In this document: positions 17,584 to 26,265 of the stretch, piece by piece
Numbering within the stretch: the first letter of the stretch is position 1
Layout: each line of letters opens with the position of its first letter
Source of the DNA: an uncultured Marinobacter sp.
Lineage (GTDB): Bacteria > Pseudomonadota > Gammaproteobacteria > Pseudomonadales > Oleiphilaceae
NCBI RefSeq assembly: GCF_913055835.1
Contig: NZ_CAJXKQ010000001.1
Coordinates: forward strand, 62,001-126,000
Reading direction: 5' to 3'
DNA: 64,000 bases
Notes under the pieces: model-generated
Database searches by the model: none
Told to the model about the DNA's origin: nothing
What the model saw: only the letters and a program-made list of their open reading frames with translations
Translations under genes and position numbers: made by a program

Positions 17584-18078
17584 TCAGAACACGCCAGAAA
17601 ACGGCAGTTGTTTGCCTTCGGATAGTTCGGTTATTCCCATACCTGCAAGAAATCCAAAAAGAAGGGAACAAACCAGCAGGGATAAGGTAAACCAACCAAG
17701 GACATTTTTCCTGGCAGCGCCGATCCCTATAGCAAAAGCTGCTGCGGCGTGTACCCCAATCAGAAAAGGACCCAGAAAGGCCAGTCCCGGAACTCCGAAC
17801 TTTTCCAGAATGCGGTGTTTGCGGTCCGTTTCTAAGGGCTGTGGTTCGTCCGTGTCAGTGGTCCTGGGGCGCTTCAACCAGCGATGAATGAACGCTGAAA
17901 CCTTCTCGCTGGCGTAAATGACCGGCAACAAAGAGACGAGGTTTCCGACAAAGCCTGCGATGGCGGCGGGAAACCACGGCAAACCGGCGATCACTCCCAG
18001 AGGTACCGCTATCCAGACTTCCAGCACTGGAATGGCGGCTCCTACAAACACGCTAACGTAGAGCATGAACTCGTTCAT
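17584..18078 (-). CDS. Small multidrug export family membrane protein (Sm_multidrug_ex, PF06695-type)
   Basis: The 164-residue inner-membrane protein matches the putative small multidrug export family: VFVGAAIPVLEVWIAVPLGV in the first helix, AAIAGFVGNLVSLLPV in the second, then a charged cytoplasmic loop and FGVPGLAFLGPFLIGVHAAAAFAIG. Its ATG overlaps the stop of the RND gene (ATGA at 18075-18078), so it is the last gene of the efflux operon. The family's transport role is inferred and weakly tested. It could be an accessory subunit or an unrelated DedA-like flippase. Confidence 0.82.
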   Translation of the reverse strand: MNEFMLYVSVFVGAAIPVLEVWIAVPLGVIAGLPWFPAAIAGFVGNLVSLLPVIYASEKVSAFIHRWLKRPRTTDTDEPQPLETDRKHRILEKFGVPGLAFLGPFLIGVHAAAAFAIGIGAARKNVLGWFTLSLLVCSLLFGFLAGMGITELSEGKQLPFSGVF

Positions 18079-21000
18079 TCTGGATTCACCTGGGGGGTGG
18101 TGGACTTCCTGTGGAAGAACAGTACGTACAGGCTTGGGACAACGATAAAAGAGGCGATAGTTCCCGAAATAAGACCGCCCATAATGACAACATTAAACGA
18201 TCTCCATAGGGGATCGTTTGCGATCAGTAAAGGAAGAAGACCCAGTATTGTGGTGATCTGAGTCAGCATAATCGGCCGGAAACGTTCCATTAAAGCGCAC
18301 TTCAGGGCTTCGAGCTCGGATTTCCCGGCTTCTTTTTCAGTATCCGCCTGTTCAATGATCAGCATGGCATTTGAAACGATGATGCCTATCAGTGCGAAAA
18401 TCGCCAGGTTCGCCATGAAATCGAAGGGCAGACGCAAGATTACCAGCGCGAGCAATAAGCCAATGGTGCAGAAAGGCACGCTTAGAACAATGATGGTTAC
18501 TTTCCTGAACGAATTGTACTTGTAGATAAACAACACGATCATGCCCAGGACGCACAGCGGTAAAAAGGCGAATATAGCTTCCGATGTCACCGCGCTTTCC
18601 TCGATTTCACCACCAAACTCTACCTGAATATCGAATTGTTGCTTTACCTGATCAATGGCGCCTGAAACCGAGGAAGCCAACTCTTTCGATGTCATCGAAG
18701 GATTCAACGCAGTCACTGTTACCGTGGGCACCAAATCGCGCTTTTTGATGAGGGAAGGGTCAAGCCTGGTCTCGATAGTGGCAATATCTGACAGGTAGAC
18801 CGAGCGATCCGACGACTCGGCGAATACCTGAATGTTCCGCAACTTCGACAATGACAGATCGCCGTCGAGGCTGGTTGATAGAACGATGGGTAGCTGATGC
18901 TCGCCTTCCCGAAATATAGCGGCGTTTTCTCCCATGCTGCTCTCTCTGAGGGCCCGTAAGATATCTTCACGGGTTACTCCCGCATGGCGGGCTGCCGCGG
19001 GATCAACGTTTACAATGAAGTTAGCGACGGATTTTTCCCAATCCTGTTTTACGTTAATGGTGTTTTCTATGTCACGCAGGGCGCTTTGAATAATGCCAGA
19101 GGCGCTCAGGATATCGGAGTGACTGCTATCGGTGAGTCGGATGGCAGCTTCTCCGGGTGGTGTGGAGCCCATGAAAAAGGGGTTTATCTCCAGCTTTGCA
19201 GAAGGATACTCCGGCGGAATCTCTGCTCTTAGCTTGTCGACGAGTTCGCTGACGTCAGTATTCTCTGTGACATTGACGACGAAATACGCGGAGTGTGGCG
19301 CTGGCTCGGGTGGATTCAGACCCAGGATGAATCGAGGCCCGCCGTCACTCACGTAGGCGACCGCACCCGTAATTTCTGAAAAACGATCGTTGTCGCTCAG
19401 CCACTGAGTCATTTCCGCCGCAATATCGGCCGTTCTTTCTGCCGGGGTGTTGGCTGGTAGCTCCATGGAAATCTGCAACTGGGAGCGTTCGGAGGGTGGA
19501 AAAAACGCCTCAGGGATGGTGCTGGAGAGAAATAACGAGGCGACAAGACTTACGGTGGCTGCACAGAGAAACGTCCAGGGTCTTGCCAGAACCTGATCCC
19601 AGAGGAAAGACATGGCACCCATCAGGCGGGAAGGTCTGCCAACGGTCATTTCCTGAGTGCGGGATGGCTTCCGGACGAACCACTGCGCCATGATCGGGAT
19701 CAACATCGTGGCGACAAACCAAGAAACCAACAACATGACACCGATGACAATCGTCAGCGTCTGCATATAGATGGCGGTGATGTTGTCAGTGAACACGGGC
19801 GGGGCGAAGGCGAGTATCACGGTCAGGCTTGCGATGAGAATGGGCGTTCCCAAAGTCTTGCCAGCCATCAGGGCGGAAGACCTGCGACTTTCTCCCTGGG
19901 CCACTCTTTTGGAAATGTCCTCAACCATTACCATGGGATTATCGACGAGTATGCCAAGTGCGATTATGAAGGACGCAATGCTGACTTCATTCAGCTCTAC
20001 GTCCATAACCCGCAGAAAAACCAGGGTGATAACGCCTGTAATAGGCACGGCCAGCGCCACCAGAGAACCCGTCCGGAAGCCCAGGGCGATAATCGTCACA
20101 ATGGTCACCACGACAATGGTCTCCAGGAGGGTTGAGATCATTGTTGATATCACGTGATCAACAACTTTGCCCTGGTCGGTTATCGTCTTCATCTGATAGC
20201 CAACAGGTAGATCGTCCTCCCACTCAGCTAATCGGGTTCGAAGCTGCTCATTGAAGTCCACCATGTTAATCCCGGGGGCCATGTAGCCGGCAACAACGAT
20301 CGCTTGGCGCCCATCGAGATAGGCGGTACTGGTGAGTGGTACCGCAGGGACTCGTGTAACGTCTGCGAGACGACTCAAGGGGAGCATCGATCCGTCTGGG
20401 AGCGATATGGGCGTTTCCGCAATATCGCTCAACCTTTCATAGCCACTTTCCACGAAAAGCCGACTTTCCTGAGTGTTGAAATTAACACGAGCTGCCGGAG
20501 CAAGTGAGTTGGCCTTGCTGAGCTGCAGATAAATATCGCTGGGGTTGAGTGCATACCGCGATGCAACAAAGGGCTTTAATTTTATGGATATTTGTTCGTC
20601 GACGACGCCGTGTAACGTAACCTTATCCATTCCAGATACGCTATAAAGATAGTTGCGAAGCTCGCTTGCCTTATCCCGCAGCGCCTGATACGAGTAATCA
20701 GTTGTACTCAGAGCCACCGTCATCACCGCTACAGCATCATAGCTGTCGTTGACGAAGGGACCCGAAACACCGTCCGGCAGGGTGTTTAGGACGTCCTGCA
20801 TTTTCGCCCTGACCCGAAGCCAGGTATGCGAGTAGTTCGGTGTGCCATCTTTTATCTCAAACGTCAGATAGACTTCTCCGGCCCTTATCGAGGTAGTGAT
20901 ATTTTTCGCCTCTTCGAGTTCGCGCAAGCTTCGCTCGATAGGCCGGGCAAGCAGGGCCTCTGTCTCATAGATATCCAGACCCGGATGGTAAGCGGTGATA

Positions 21001-21137
21001 ACGGTCTGGTTGATTGGTAACGTCGGTTCCTCCCTGGAGGGGTAATCTGGATATAACGCTAACCCAGTAACTAGTAAGGCGATGAAAATAAACAGAACAA
21101 GCCGACTGTTGTTGAGAGAAAATGCAGTAATAGACAT
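18075..21137 (-). CDS. RND efflux transporter permease subunit
   Basis: The protein is 1,020 residues long, with the RND layout of twelve helices and two large periplasmic loops. The first helix is followed by EEPTLPINQTVITAYHPG. TM4 carries GILVDNPMVMVEDI, where the proton-relay Asp-Asp of AcrB reads Asp-Asn, as in many non-AcrB RND pumps. It exports hydrophobic or cationic compounds using proton motive force, together with the periplasmic adaptor encoded just upstream. The ATG at 21137 overlaps the adaptor's stop (TAATG). No outer-membrane channel gene is in the operon, so a TolC-like protein encoded elsewhere is needed. Confidence 0.95.
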   Translation of the reverse strand: MSITAFSLNNSRLVLFIFIALLVTGLALYPDYPSREEPTLPINQTVITAYHPGLDIYETEALLARPIERSLRELEEAKNITTSIRAGEVYLTFEIKDGTPNYSHTWLRVRAKMQDVLNTLPDGVSGPFVNDSYDAVAVMTVALSTTDYSYQALRDKASELRNYLYSVSGMDKVTLHGVVDEQISIKLKPFVASRYALNPSDIYLQLSKANSLAPAARVNFNTQESRLFVESGYERLSDIAETPISLPDGSMLPLSRLADVTRVPAVPLTSTAYLDGRQAIVVAGYMAPGINMVDFNEQLRTRLAEWEDDLPVGYQMKTITDQGKVVDHVISTMISTLLETIVVVTIVTIIALGFRTGSLVALAVPITGVITLVFLRVMDVELNEVSIASFIIALGILVDNPMVMVEDISKRVAQGESRRSSALMAGKTLGTPILIASLTVILAFAPPVFTDNITAIYMQTLTIVIGVMLLVSWFVATMLIPIMAQWFVRKPSRTQEMTVGRPSRLMGAMSFLWDQVLARPWTFLCAATVSLVASLFLSSTIPEAFFPPSERSQLQISMELPANTPAERTADIAAEMTQWLSDNDRFSEITGAVAYVSDGGPRFILGLNPPEPAPHSAYFVVNVTENTDVSELVDKLRAEIPPEYPSAKLEINPFFMGSTPPGEAAIRLTDSSHSDILSASGIIQSALRDIENTINVKQDWEKSVANFIVNVDPAAARHAGVTREDILRALRESSMGENAAIFREGEHQLPIVLSTSLDGDLSLSKLRNIQVFAESSDRSVYLSDIATIETRLDPSLIKKRDLVPTVTVTALNPSMTSKELASSVSGAIDQVKQQFDIQVEFGGEIEESAVTSEAIFAFLPLCVLGMIVLFIYKYNSFRKVTIIVLSVPFCTIGLLLALVILRLPFDFMANLAIFALIGIIVSNAMLIIEQADTEKEAGKSELEALKCALMERFRPIMLTQITTILGLLPLLIANDPLWRSFNVVIMGGLISGTIASFIVVPSLYVLFFHRKSTTPQVNPE

Positions 21138-22291
21138 TATTGGTCGGCTCCTGTCGGCCATACCCTCTGCCCATCACTAATAAACGCGGCGCCCGCTGCA
21201 ACGTATAGATCACCGTTGCCGAGATCGTTTCTGACCCAGTAACCCTGCGTTTCGGAGTTAACAATAGTGACCGGGGTTCTGCTAACCGTCCCGGTCTCCT
21301 GATCGTATCGATAAATGAAGGGGGTGCCATCGACCGGTTCAACAACAACGGCCCCATGAGGCACCAGGGCGATGTTCCCTTCCTCGGGTATTCGGTAGGT
21401 AACCGAAACCACAAGTCCCGGAGAAGGGGGGGCTTCTCCGGTAGCGTCGATTCGGAGTTTGACCGGAAAATCTAACCCCTCGTTTGCCCGTCTGGATAGG
21501 TGCGCAACGGATGCTCTAAAGGAACGGCCTCGATGGTGGACGATAATTTCCGGTTCGTCCCCATTCTGCAGGCGCGTCGCCAGGATTTCTGGAACCGATG
21601 ACTCAACGATGCGTGCTCCAGTGCCGTCGAACGTAAAAGCCACGTGATGCGCTGTCACTTCTTCGAACGGTTCGATTCTGCGGCCCGATACCATGCCGTC
21701 ATAGGGCGCATGTATCTCTGTCCTTGATAGATCCCGTTCGGCTAGCCTGACTTGCGACTGAGTTTCCCTGAGCATGGCCCGGGCGTTTTCATAATTGGAT
21801 TTCGAGGCATCCAGGTTCTGTTCGGAGGCCAGGTTCCTGGCGCGCAGGCTGACCAGTCTCTCGTAGTTCTTTTTGGCTTCTTCAAATGTAACCCGGGCTC
21901 TCTCTGATTCAGAGCGAGCGTTTTCAAGCGCCAGTCTGTAGGGTTCCTGATCGAGCGAGGCCATCATGTCGCCAGCGTGAACCTGAGTTCCTATATCAAC
22001 CCGGACACTTGAGACCGTACCGTCTACACCGAACGAGAGTTGAGACTGACTCTTCGTATCGGTAATGCCGGGCAACTGGATGGCTTCAAAATAATCAACA
22101 TTGTCTATTTCACGGACAGAGACCGTTTTTATATTCTCAGCGGTGATTGGCTGCGGGCTTTCGCTGCAGGCCTGCAGTAAGGCGGCTACAGAGATGGCGG
22201 CGAAAGTGAGCACAGTCTTGACAGTGGCCGAAAAATATAAAAATGAACGTTCAGTTATATAAATAAGTGATAGCACGCCAGATAATCCCAT
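21137..22291 (-). CDS. RND efflux periplasmic adaptor (membrane fusion) lipoprotein
   Basis: The 384-residue protein has a lipobox-like LLQAC at about residues 38-42, the split lipoyl domain (LSFGVDGTVSSVRVDIGTQV and EIHAPYDGMVSGR) and a coiled-coil hairpin between them. This identifies the adaptor that joins the RND pump to an outer-membrane channel. The start is uncertain. The ATG at 22291 gives an unusually long N-region and lies 20 bases after the TetR stop, while a GTG near 22218 would give a short signal. A perfect TGAACGTTCA dyad (22244-22253) lies within this N-terminal coding stretch. Confidence 0.93.
   Translation of the reverse strand: MGLSGVLSLIYITERSFLYFSATVKTVLTFAAISVAALLQACSESPQPITAENIKTVSVREIDNVDYFEAIQLPGITDTKSQSQLSFGVDGTVSSVRVDIGTQVHAGDMMASLDQEPYRLALENARSESERARVTFEEAKKNYERLVSLRARNLASEQNLDASKSNYENARAMLRETQSQVRLAERDLSRTEIHAPYDGMVSGRRIEPFEEVTAHHVAFTFDGTGARIVESSVPEILATRLQNGDEPEIIVHHRGRSFRASVAHLSRRANEGLDFPVKLRIDATGEAPPSPGLVVSVTYRIPEEGNIALVPHGAVVVEPVDGTPFIYRYDQETGTVSRTPVTIVNSETQGYWVRNDLGNGDLYVAAGAAFISDGQRVWPTGADQ
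22244..22276. promoter_or_regulatory. Candidate internal TetR operator region
   Basis: The region contains the perfect dyad TGAACGTTCA (22244-22253) and, at 22265-22276, AAGTGATAGCAC, which matches most of the palindrome AAGTGATCGATCAC found upstream of the tetR gene. Both are close to the possible adaptor start codons, so a second promoter for the pump genes may lie here. This is inference from sequence only. Confidence 0.4.
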
Positions 22292-22310
22292 GAAATCTAT
22301 CGATAGGCCA

Positions 22311-22901
22311 TTAAGTTGTTGGTTTCAGGAGGGTTTGCATAAACAGCCTGAACAGTTCACTTGAATATTCAGTGTCGGTCGTGGCGATATGGCAGGAAAG
22401 CCCATCAATATATGAAAAAATGAAGTGCGTGATCTGTTCGGGTGTCAGGTGCCGGCCAATCGCCCCCGATTCCTGTGCCTTCTTGAAGATTGAGCATGAA
22501 ACACTATAGAGATTCTTGCTGGATTCAAGCACAAGCCGTTTTATGTCAGGGTTTCTTGAGGACTCTGCCAGTATCTCCATATACATGATCGTGCCTGTCT
22601 TATCGTCGGTCAGGTAGGCTTCCTGCTCAAGCGCCGCCTGGAAGTCACTCGCGCTCTCCACCCGTCTTAAGGCATCCATGTCTCTGGAGAAGTAGCGCTT
22701 CGCGATCTCCAGTATCAGTTCGTTTTTCGAAGCGAAGTACTGATAGAGGTTGGCCTGACTAACCCCCGCCTTTCGTGAAATCTCGGCCATCCCGGCGCCG
22801 TGAAATCCCTTTTTCAAAAAGCACTGGATGGCACCATTGATGATTTTTTCTGTTTTAGCTTCTCGCGCCGCATGATTGACGGGGCGGCCTACATTCGACA
22901 T
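22311..22901 (-). CDS. TetR family transcriptional regulator
   Basis: The 196-residue protein has an N-terminal TetR HTH (GAGMAEISRKAGVSQANLYQYFASKNELI) and an AcrR-type ligand domain with a conserved C-terminal half. It is the first gene of the leftward tetR-adaptor-RND-Sm_multidrug_ex operon, so it likely represses its own operon and is released by a pump substrate. A perfect 12-bp palindrome lies just upstream of the start codon. An AGGA ribosome site precedes the ATG at 22901. Confidence 0.94.
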   Translation of the reverse strand: MSNVGRPVNHAAREAKTEKIINGAIQCFLKKGFHGAGMAEISRKAGVSQANLYQYFASKNELILEIAKRYFSRDMDALRRVESASDFQAALEQEAYLTDDKTGTIMYMEILAESSRNPDIKRLVLESSKNLYSVSCSIFKKAQESGAIGRHLTPEQITHFIFSYIDGLSCHIATTDTEYSSELFRLFMQTLLKPTT

Positions 22902-22920
22902 CGAGCTGATCCTATAATTT

Positions 22921-22934
22921 GTGATCGATCACTT
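22921..22934. promoter_or_regulatory. Candidate TetR operator
   Basis: The perfect palindrome GTGATCGATCAC (22921-22932), extended on one side by TT, lies 20 bases upstream of the tetR start codon, where an autorepressor would bind. A related half-site is found before the adaptor gene. The rest of the gap to tyrS (22935-23220) shows no supportable gene. Confidence 0.6.
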
Positions 22935-23220
22935 ATATATCTAAGGGGCGCACTCTGTCAAGGGGAGCGGCCGCATGCGGCGGACTAGCGATATAGGGGC
23001 TTCGAACATAAGGAAACCACCCATTGCTGTTTTGCCGATAATGAAGCGGTAATTGGCTCGGGGTTTCCGTCGGCTGTATCGCTTATTGGTGAACGGTACA
23101 CTCCTACACTGGAGAATCCATGTCCAGGTGAGAAACATGGGAGGCTGGGCGCACGCCTATCTGTTTGCATTGGAGCCCCTGTTGTGATGGGCTTTGCACT
23201 GTTCCTCGGAGGCTACATGT

Positions 23221-24483
23221 TCAATTGCGTTTGAACATGCAAAACTGTTTCTTTCCTCTTTGAATAATCCAATAACGATCGAACAGCGCAAAGCTATCTC
23301 CAAGGCTAGTCTCATGGCAGCGCTCGCCATTGACGCGGATTGCGCCCTGGCTGATCAGCTCACGGGCTTGTCGTTTGGATCTGGCGATATTCCCCGCCAC
23401 CAGAGCAGCGTCCAGAGAATCGTCAGAGTGAGCACCAAAGGAGGGCAAACCATCCTGCTCCAGTTGCTGCAGTTCCTCCAGAGAAAGGGACGCTACTTTG
23501 CCGCTGAACAGTGACTCTGAGATACGTTGGGCGCCAGAAAGTCCATGCTCTCCATGCACAAATCGTGTGACTTCGTCAGCAAGAATTCGCTGGGCTTGCG
23601 GTCGGCCATTAACCTTTTGATCCTGTAACTCAATCTGCTCAATCGTTTCAATGTCAAGAAACGTGTAGTAACGGAGAAAGCGGTAAACGTCGGCATCGTC
23701 GGTGTTCAGCCAGAACTGATAGAAGCTGTACGGGGAAGTCAGTTCTGAATCCAGCCAGATCGTACCGGTTTCGGTCTTGCCGAACTTTGTACCATCCGCC
23801 TTAGTGATCAACGGCAAGGTTAGTCCAAACACTTGGTTGCCATTCAGGCGGCGGGTCAGGTCGATGCCACTTAAAATGTTACCCCACTGATCATTTCCGC
23901 CTATTTGCAGTCGGCAACCCAAGGTTTTGTTCAAATGGACGAAATCGTAGGATTGCAGTAGGGCGTAGCTAAACTCGGTAAACGACATGCCTTGGTCCGC
24001 ACGGTCCAACCGCTGCTTCACGGATTCCCTATTGATCATCGCATTCACCGAAAAATACTTGCCAATATCGCGAAAGAATCCGATTACGCCAATTTGAGCA
24101 AGCCAGTCTGCGTTATTGACGATATCCAGGGGTGCCCCTTGGTGCTGGGACATCAACTCTTGAATTTGTTTGCTGAGCGCGCTGACCCAATGTTGCACTT
24201 GGTTCGCTGGATTCAGGGTGCGTTCGCTGGCCTTGAAGCTGGGGTCGCCGATCATCCCAGTGGCACCGCCAACCAGTGCCACGCCACGATGGCCTGCATC
24301 TTGAAATCGTTTGAGCATCAGCAGGGGCACCAGATGCCCAATATGTAGACTGCCCGCCGTCGGGTCAAAGCCGCAGTAAACAGTTTGCGGCTGGCTTAAA
24401 AGTGCTCGTAGCTCTTCAGATCTCGTGGACAGCGAAATCAGCCCACGATTTTCTAGATCATCAATCAAAGTTGTCGGATTCAC
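23221..24483 (-). CDS. tyrS: Tyrosyl-tRNA synthetase
   Basis: The 420-residue class I synthetase has HIGH at residues 47-50, the KMSKS equivalent KFGKT at about residue 230 (the form used by E. coli TyrS), and a C-terminal S4 RNA-binding domain ([17 protein letters not shown]). It charges tRNA-Tyr. It stands between the efflux operon and a LuxR regulator, not with rRNA or translation genes. Many marine gammaproteobacteria carry a different TyrRS type as the housekeeping enzyme, so this may be a second copy. That cannot be checked inside this window. A GGGAG site precedes the ATG. Confidence 0.96.
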   Translation of the reverse strand: MNPTTLIDDLENRGLISLSTRSEELRALLSQPQTVYCGFDPTAGSLHIGHLVPLLMLKRFQDAGHRGVALVGGATGMIGDPSFKASERTLNPANQVQHWVSALSKQIQELMSQHQGAPLDIVNNADWLAQIGVIGFFRDIGKYFSVNAMINRESVKQRLDRADQGMSFTEFSYALLQSYDFVHLNKTLGCRLQIGGNDQWGNILSGIDLTRRLNGNQVFGLTLPLITKADGTKFGKTETGTIWLDSELTSPYSFYQFWLNTDDADVYRFLRYYTFLDIETIEQIELQDQKVNGRPQAQRILADEVTRFVHGEHGLSGAQRISESLFSGKVASLSLEELQQLEQDGLPSFGAHSDDSLDAALVAGNIARSKRQARELISQGAIRVNGERCHETSLGDSFALFDRYWIIQRGKKQFCMFKRN

Positions 24484-24567
24484 TGGTTCGCTCCCGTCAG
24501 GTAAACGGAGTCAGATTAGATTCCAGTTGTCCGGCCCTCAATGTCCCCAAAGGGACAGTACGTCGAG

Positions 24568-25371
24568 TCAGTTGTTGTCGGGGGACGTTATGGCGTAATT
24601 AAGAAACAGGCGGAACAGCTCCCCAAGAGATGTTACGTGCAGTTGCGCGTATATGCTTTTGCGGTGATTTTTCACTGTGCCCTCGGTGATGCCCAGATTT
24701 TCAGAGAGCTCTCGGGTGTCCAACCCCTGCAAGATCAGCGAAAGAACCTGTTGTTCTCTGGGACTAAGGCGATCACCGCCGAAGGAAGCTACAGCCGACA
24801 GGATATTACTGCCGGATGAACCCGAGTCCGCATAGGGCTGACCCAGGTGAAACGGATGCGTATTCCAATGCTGTCGGCATAAAGCCGCGATGACGTCGAA
24901 GCGCTGAAGTAAAGCCTCGACCTGCTTGCGGGAAAACCGTTGCCCGCTTTCTAGGAACCCTAAGTAAATGACAATCCACCGGTCGGCCTCTAGTTGGATG
25001 GTCAGGCAGATTTCATCCTGCCAGCCTGTTTTCTTATAAAACGAGCGCTGGTATTCAGCTGAGGGAATCACGCCACTGGCGACATCCTTAAAAAGGAAAA
25101 CCCCCTGCTGCTTTTTTTCGATCAGTTGAAGGTAAAAAGGATCTCCAAGGTAGGCATGGGTAAGATAATGATTGAAGAGAAGGTGCCGCTTCTCCTGAAG
25201 AGAGTCGTGTAAATAAATGGGATGTTTGCCAGAGCGATGACCGAGAATTACGGCGCTGTCGAAGGTGGTGGTTTGGTGGAGAAAAGCTGTCAGATTAGAT
25301 GTGAACCGGGATGTCTGAATAGACTCTATTACATTAGCCAGGAGCTCATAATCTGAATTTTTTCCCGGCAT
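24568..25371 (-). CDS. LuxR family transcriptional regulator
   Basis: The 267-residue protein ends in a LuxR/FixJ HTH (LSPREQQVLSLILQGLDTRELSENLGITEGTVKNHRKSIY is split over residues 198-240). The N-terminal 190 residues are soluble and do not match a receiver domain or a clear acyl-homoserine-lactone domain; they have the composition of GAF/PAS-like sensors. It lies upstream of tyrS on the same strand, 84 bases away. Its signal and targets are unknown. Confidence 0.85.
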   Translation of the reverse strand: MPGKNSDYELLANVIESIQTSRFTSNLTAFLHQTTTFDSAVILGHRSGKHPIYLHDSLQEKRHLLFNHYLTHAYLGDPFYLQLIEKKQQGVFLFKDVASGVIPSAEYQRSFYKKTGWQDEICLTIQLEADRWIVIYLGFLESGQRFSRKQVEALLQRFDVIAALCRQHWNTHPFHLGQPYADSGSSGSNILSAVASFGGDRLSPREQQVLSLILQGLDTRELSENLGITEGTVKNHRKSIYAQLHVTSLGELFRLFLNYAITSPDNN

Positions 25372-25578
25372 GATTCACTTAACCTGTTCAACAAGCGTAG
25401 GCCTGCGAAGCCAATGAAATGATTACCTGCAGGATGACTCCAAAGATGCGGAACCATGTTAGTTTCTCACATATCCGTTGAAAACTGAAAATTGCCAATT
25501 GACGGCAGAAAGAATGGAGCCGCAATGCAGGCAAGCGGCAGATATTCGACCATCTTTATGATGGACTTTCCCCGATCC

Positions 25579-25703
25579 GAATATCCGCTTTGCGACCAGG
25601 GCACACTCCGGGCCCAGCTAAACAAAAGCGGACATTCAGTGGACCAGGGTAAGTCCACAGTCCGATTGACCTGCCCCCCAATCATTGAGCCGCTTACTGT
25701 CTG
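25579..25703. repeat. Dispersed palindromic repeat, copy 2 (full length)
   Basis: Inverted arms TATCCGCTTTGCGACC (left) and AAACAAAAGCGGACATTC (right) enclose a short spacer, followed by a tail containing GGTAAGTCCACAG and GATTGACCTGCCCCC and ending near CGCTTACTGTCTG. The whole element is about 88% identical by eye to the copy at 40,611-40,723. It occupies much of the 510-base gap between the LuxR and DUF1330 genes. I see no real gene in that gap; the short frame through the repeat on the minus strand recurs at the other copy because the repeat does. Confidence 0.8.
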
Positions 25704-25881
25704 ATGACCCTATTTTATAGATTGAGTGAACGGATCAGTGATTCAGCAATCGATCAAATGGCCTTCGTTCAAAGCTTTTGACCTTAACCCTACAAATGAA
25801 TGGGAGGGTTAGGAACAATGACCTAAAGTTTGGAAGCCAGAGCTACTTCACGCAGGCGCGTATGCCCGATGCCCGCACTGC

Positions 25882-26175
25882 TCAAAGCCCCTCAACGATT
25901 ACGATGTCGACAACTGATGCACCTTGGCGCGCCTCCCGTGCTTTGCCATATTCCTCCGAATGATAACAATCGAGAGCCGATTGATAGCTAGGAAACTCAA
26001 TAACGACCGTGCGTTGGGGGGTAGACCGCCCCTCTAAAGCTTGGTTAGCTCCACCCCGGGCTAGAAAACGGGCGCCAAATTTTTCAAACGCTCGTGGCGC
26101 AAGTTTCTGATAATCCGCATAATCACTGTTTTTCGTTATTGTAACGTTAGCAATCCAAAAGCCCTTAGCCACCAC
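25882..26175 (-). CDS. DUF1330 domain-containing protein
   Basis: The 97-residue protein matches DUF1330, a dimeric alpha-beta-barrel fold: KGFWIANVTITKNSDYADY, then VVIEFPSYQSALDCYHSEEY, with the conserved FPS and Y-S-xEY motifs. The function of the family is not known; a role with small aromatic or aldehyde-like metabolites is possible. It starts at a GTG at 26175 and is divergent from the ribBA-like gene. The shared 90-base gap contains one copy of the operator that also precedes the pyridinium-type catabolic operons, so it is probably part of that regulon. Confidence 0.85.
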   Translation of the reverse strand: MVAKGFWIANVTITKNSDYADYQKLAPRAFEKFGARFLARGGANQALEGRSTPQRTVVIEFPSYQSALDCYHSEEYGKAREARQGASVVDIVIVEGL

Positions 26176-26200
26176 GTATACCTCGTTCCGTCTTTATTTT

Positions 26201-26219
26201 TGTATTATGGTATACCAAA
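26201..26219. promoter_or_regulatory. GntR-type operator, copy 1 of 3
   Basis: TGTATTATGGTATACCAAA contains the perfect 10-bp palindrome TGGTATACCA. The same 19 bases recur exactly at 32807-32825 and, with one change, in inverted orientation at 32642-32660. It lies between the divergent DUF1330 and ribBA-like genes. ATACCA-type palindromes are usual for FCD-type GntR regulators, one of which is encoded at 27970-28710. Confidence 0.8.
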
Positions 26220-26265
26220 ATATGGGTGCCTGCGATGGCGATCATTCGAATAGAGCGGTGACTAT

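Noticed and set aside
22935..23220. Small frames in the tetR-tyrS gap (for example 22985-23170)
   Set aside because: There is no ribosome site, family match or plausible codon use; the gap appears non-coding.
25467..25685. Minus-strand frame resembling a frame at 40451-40891 (shared QVNRTVDLP-like peptide)
   Set aside because: The similarity comes from the dispersed repeat itself; the frames have no ribosome site and are unrelated outside the repeat.
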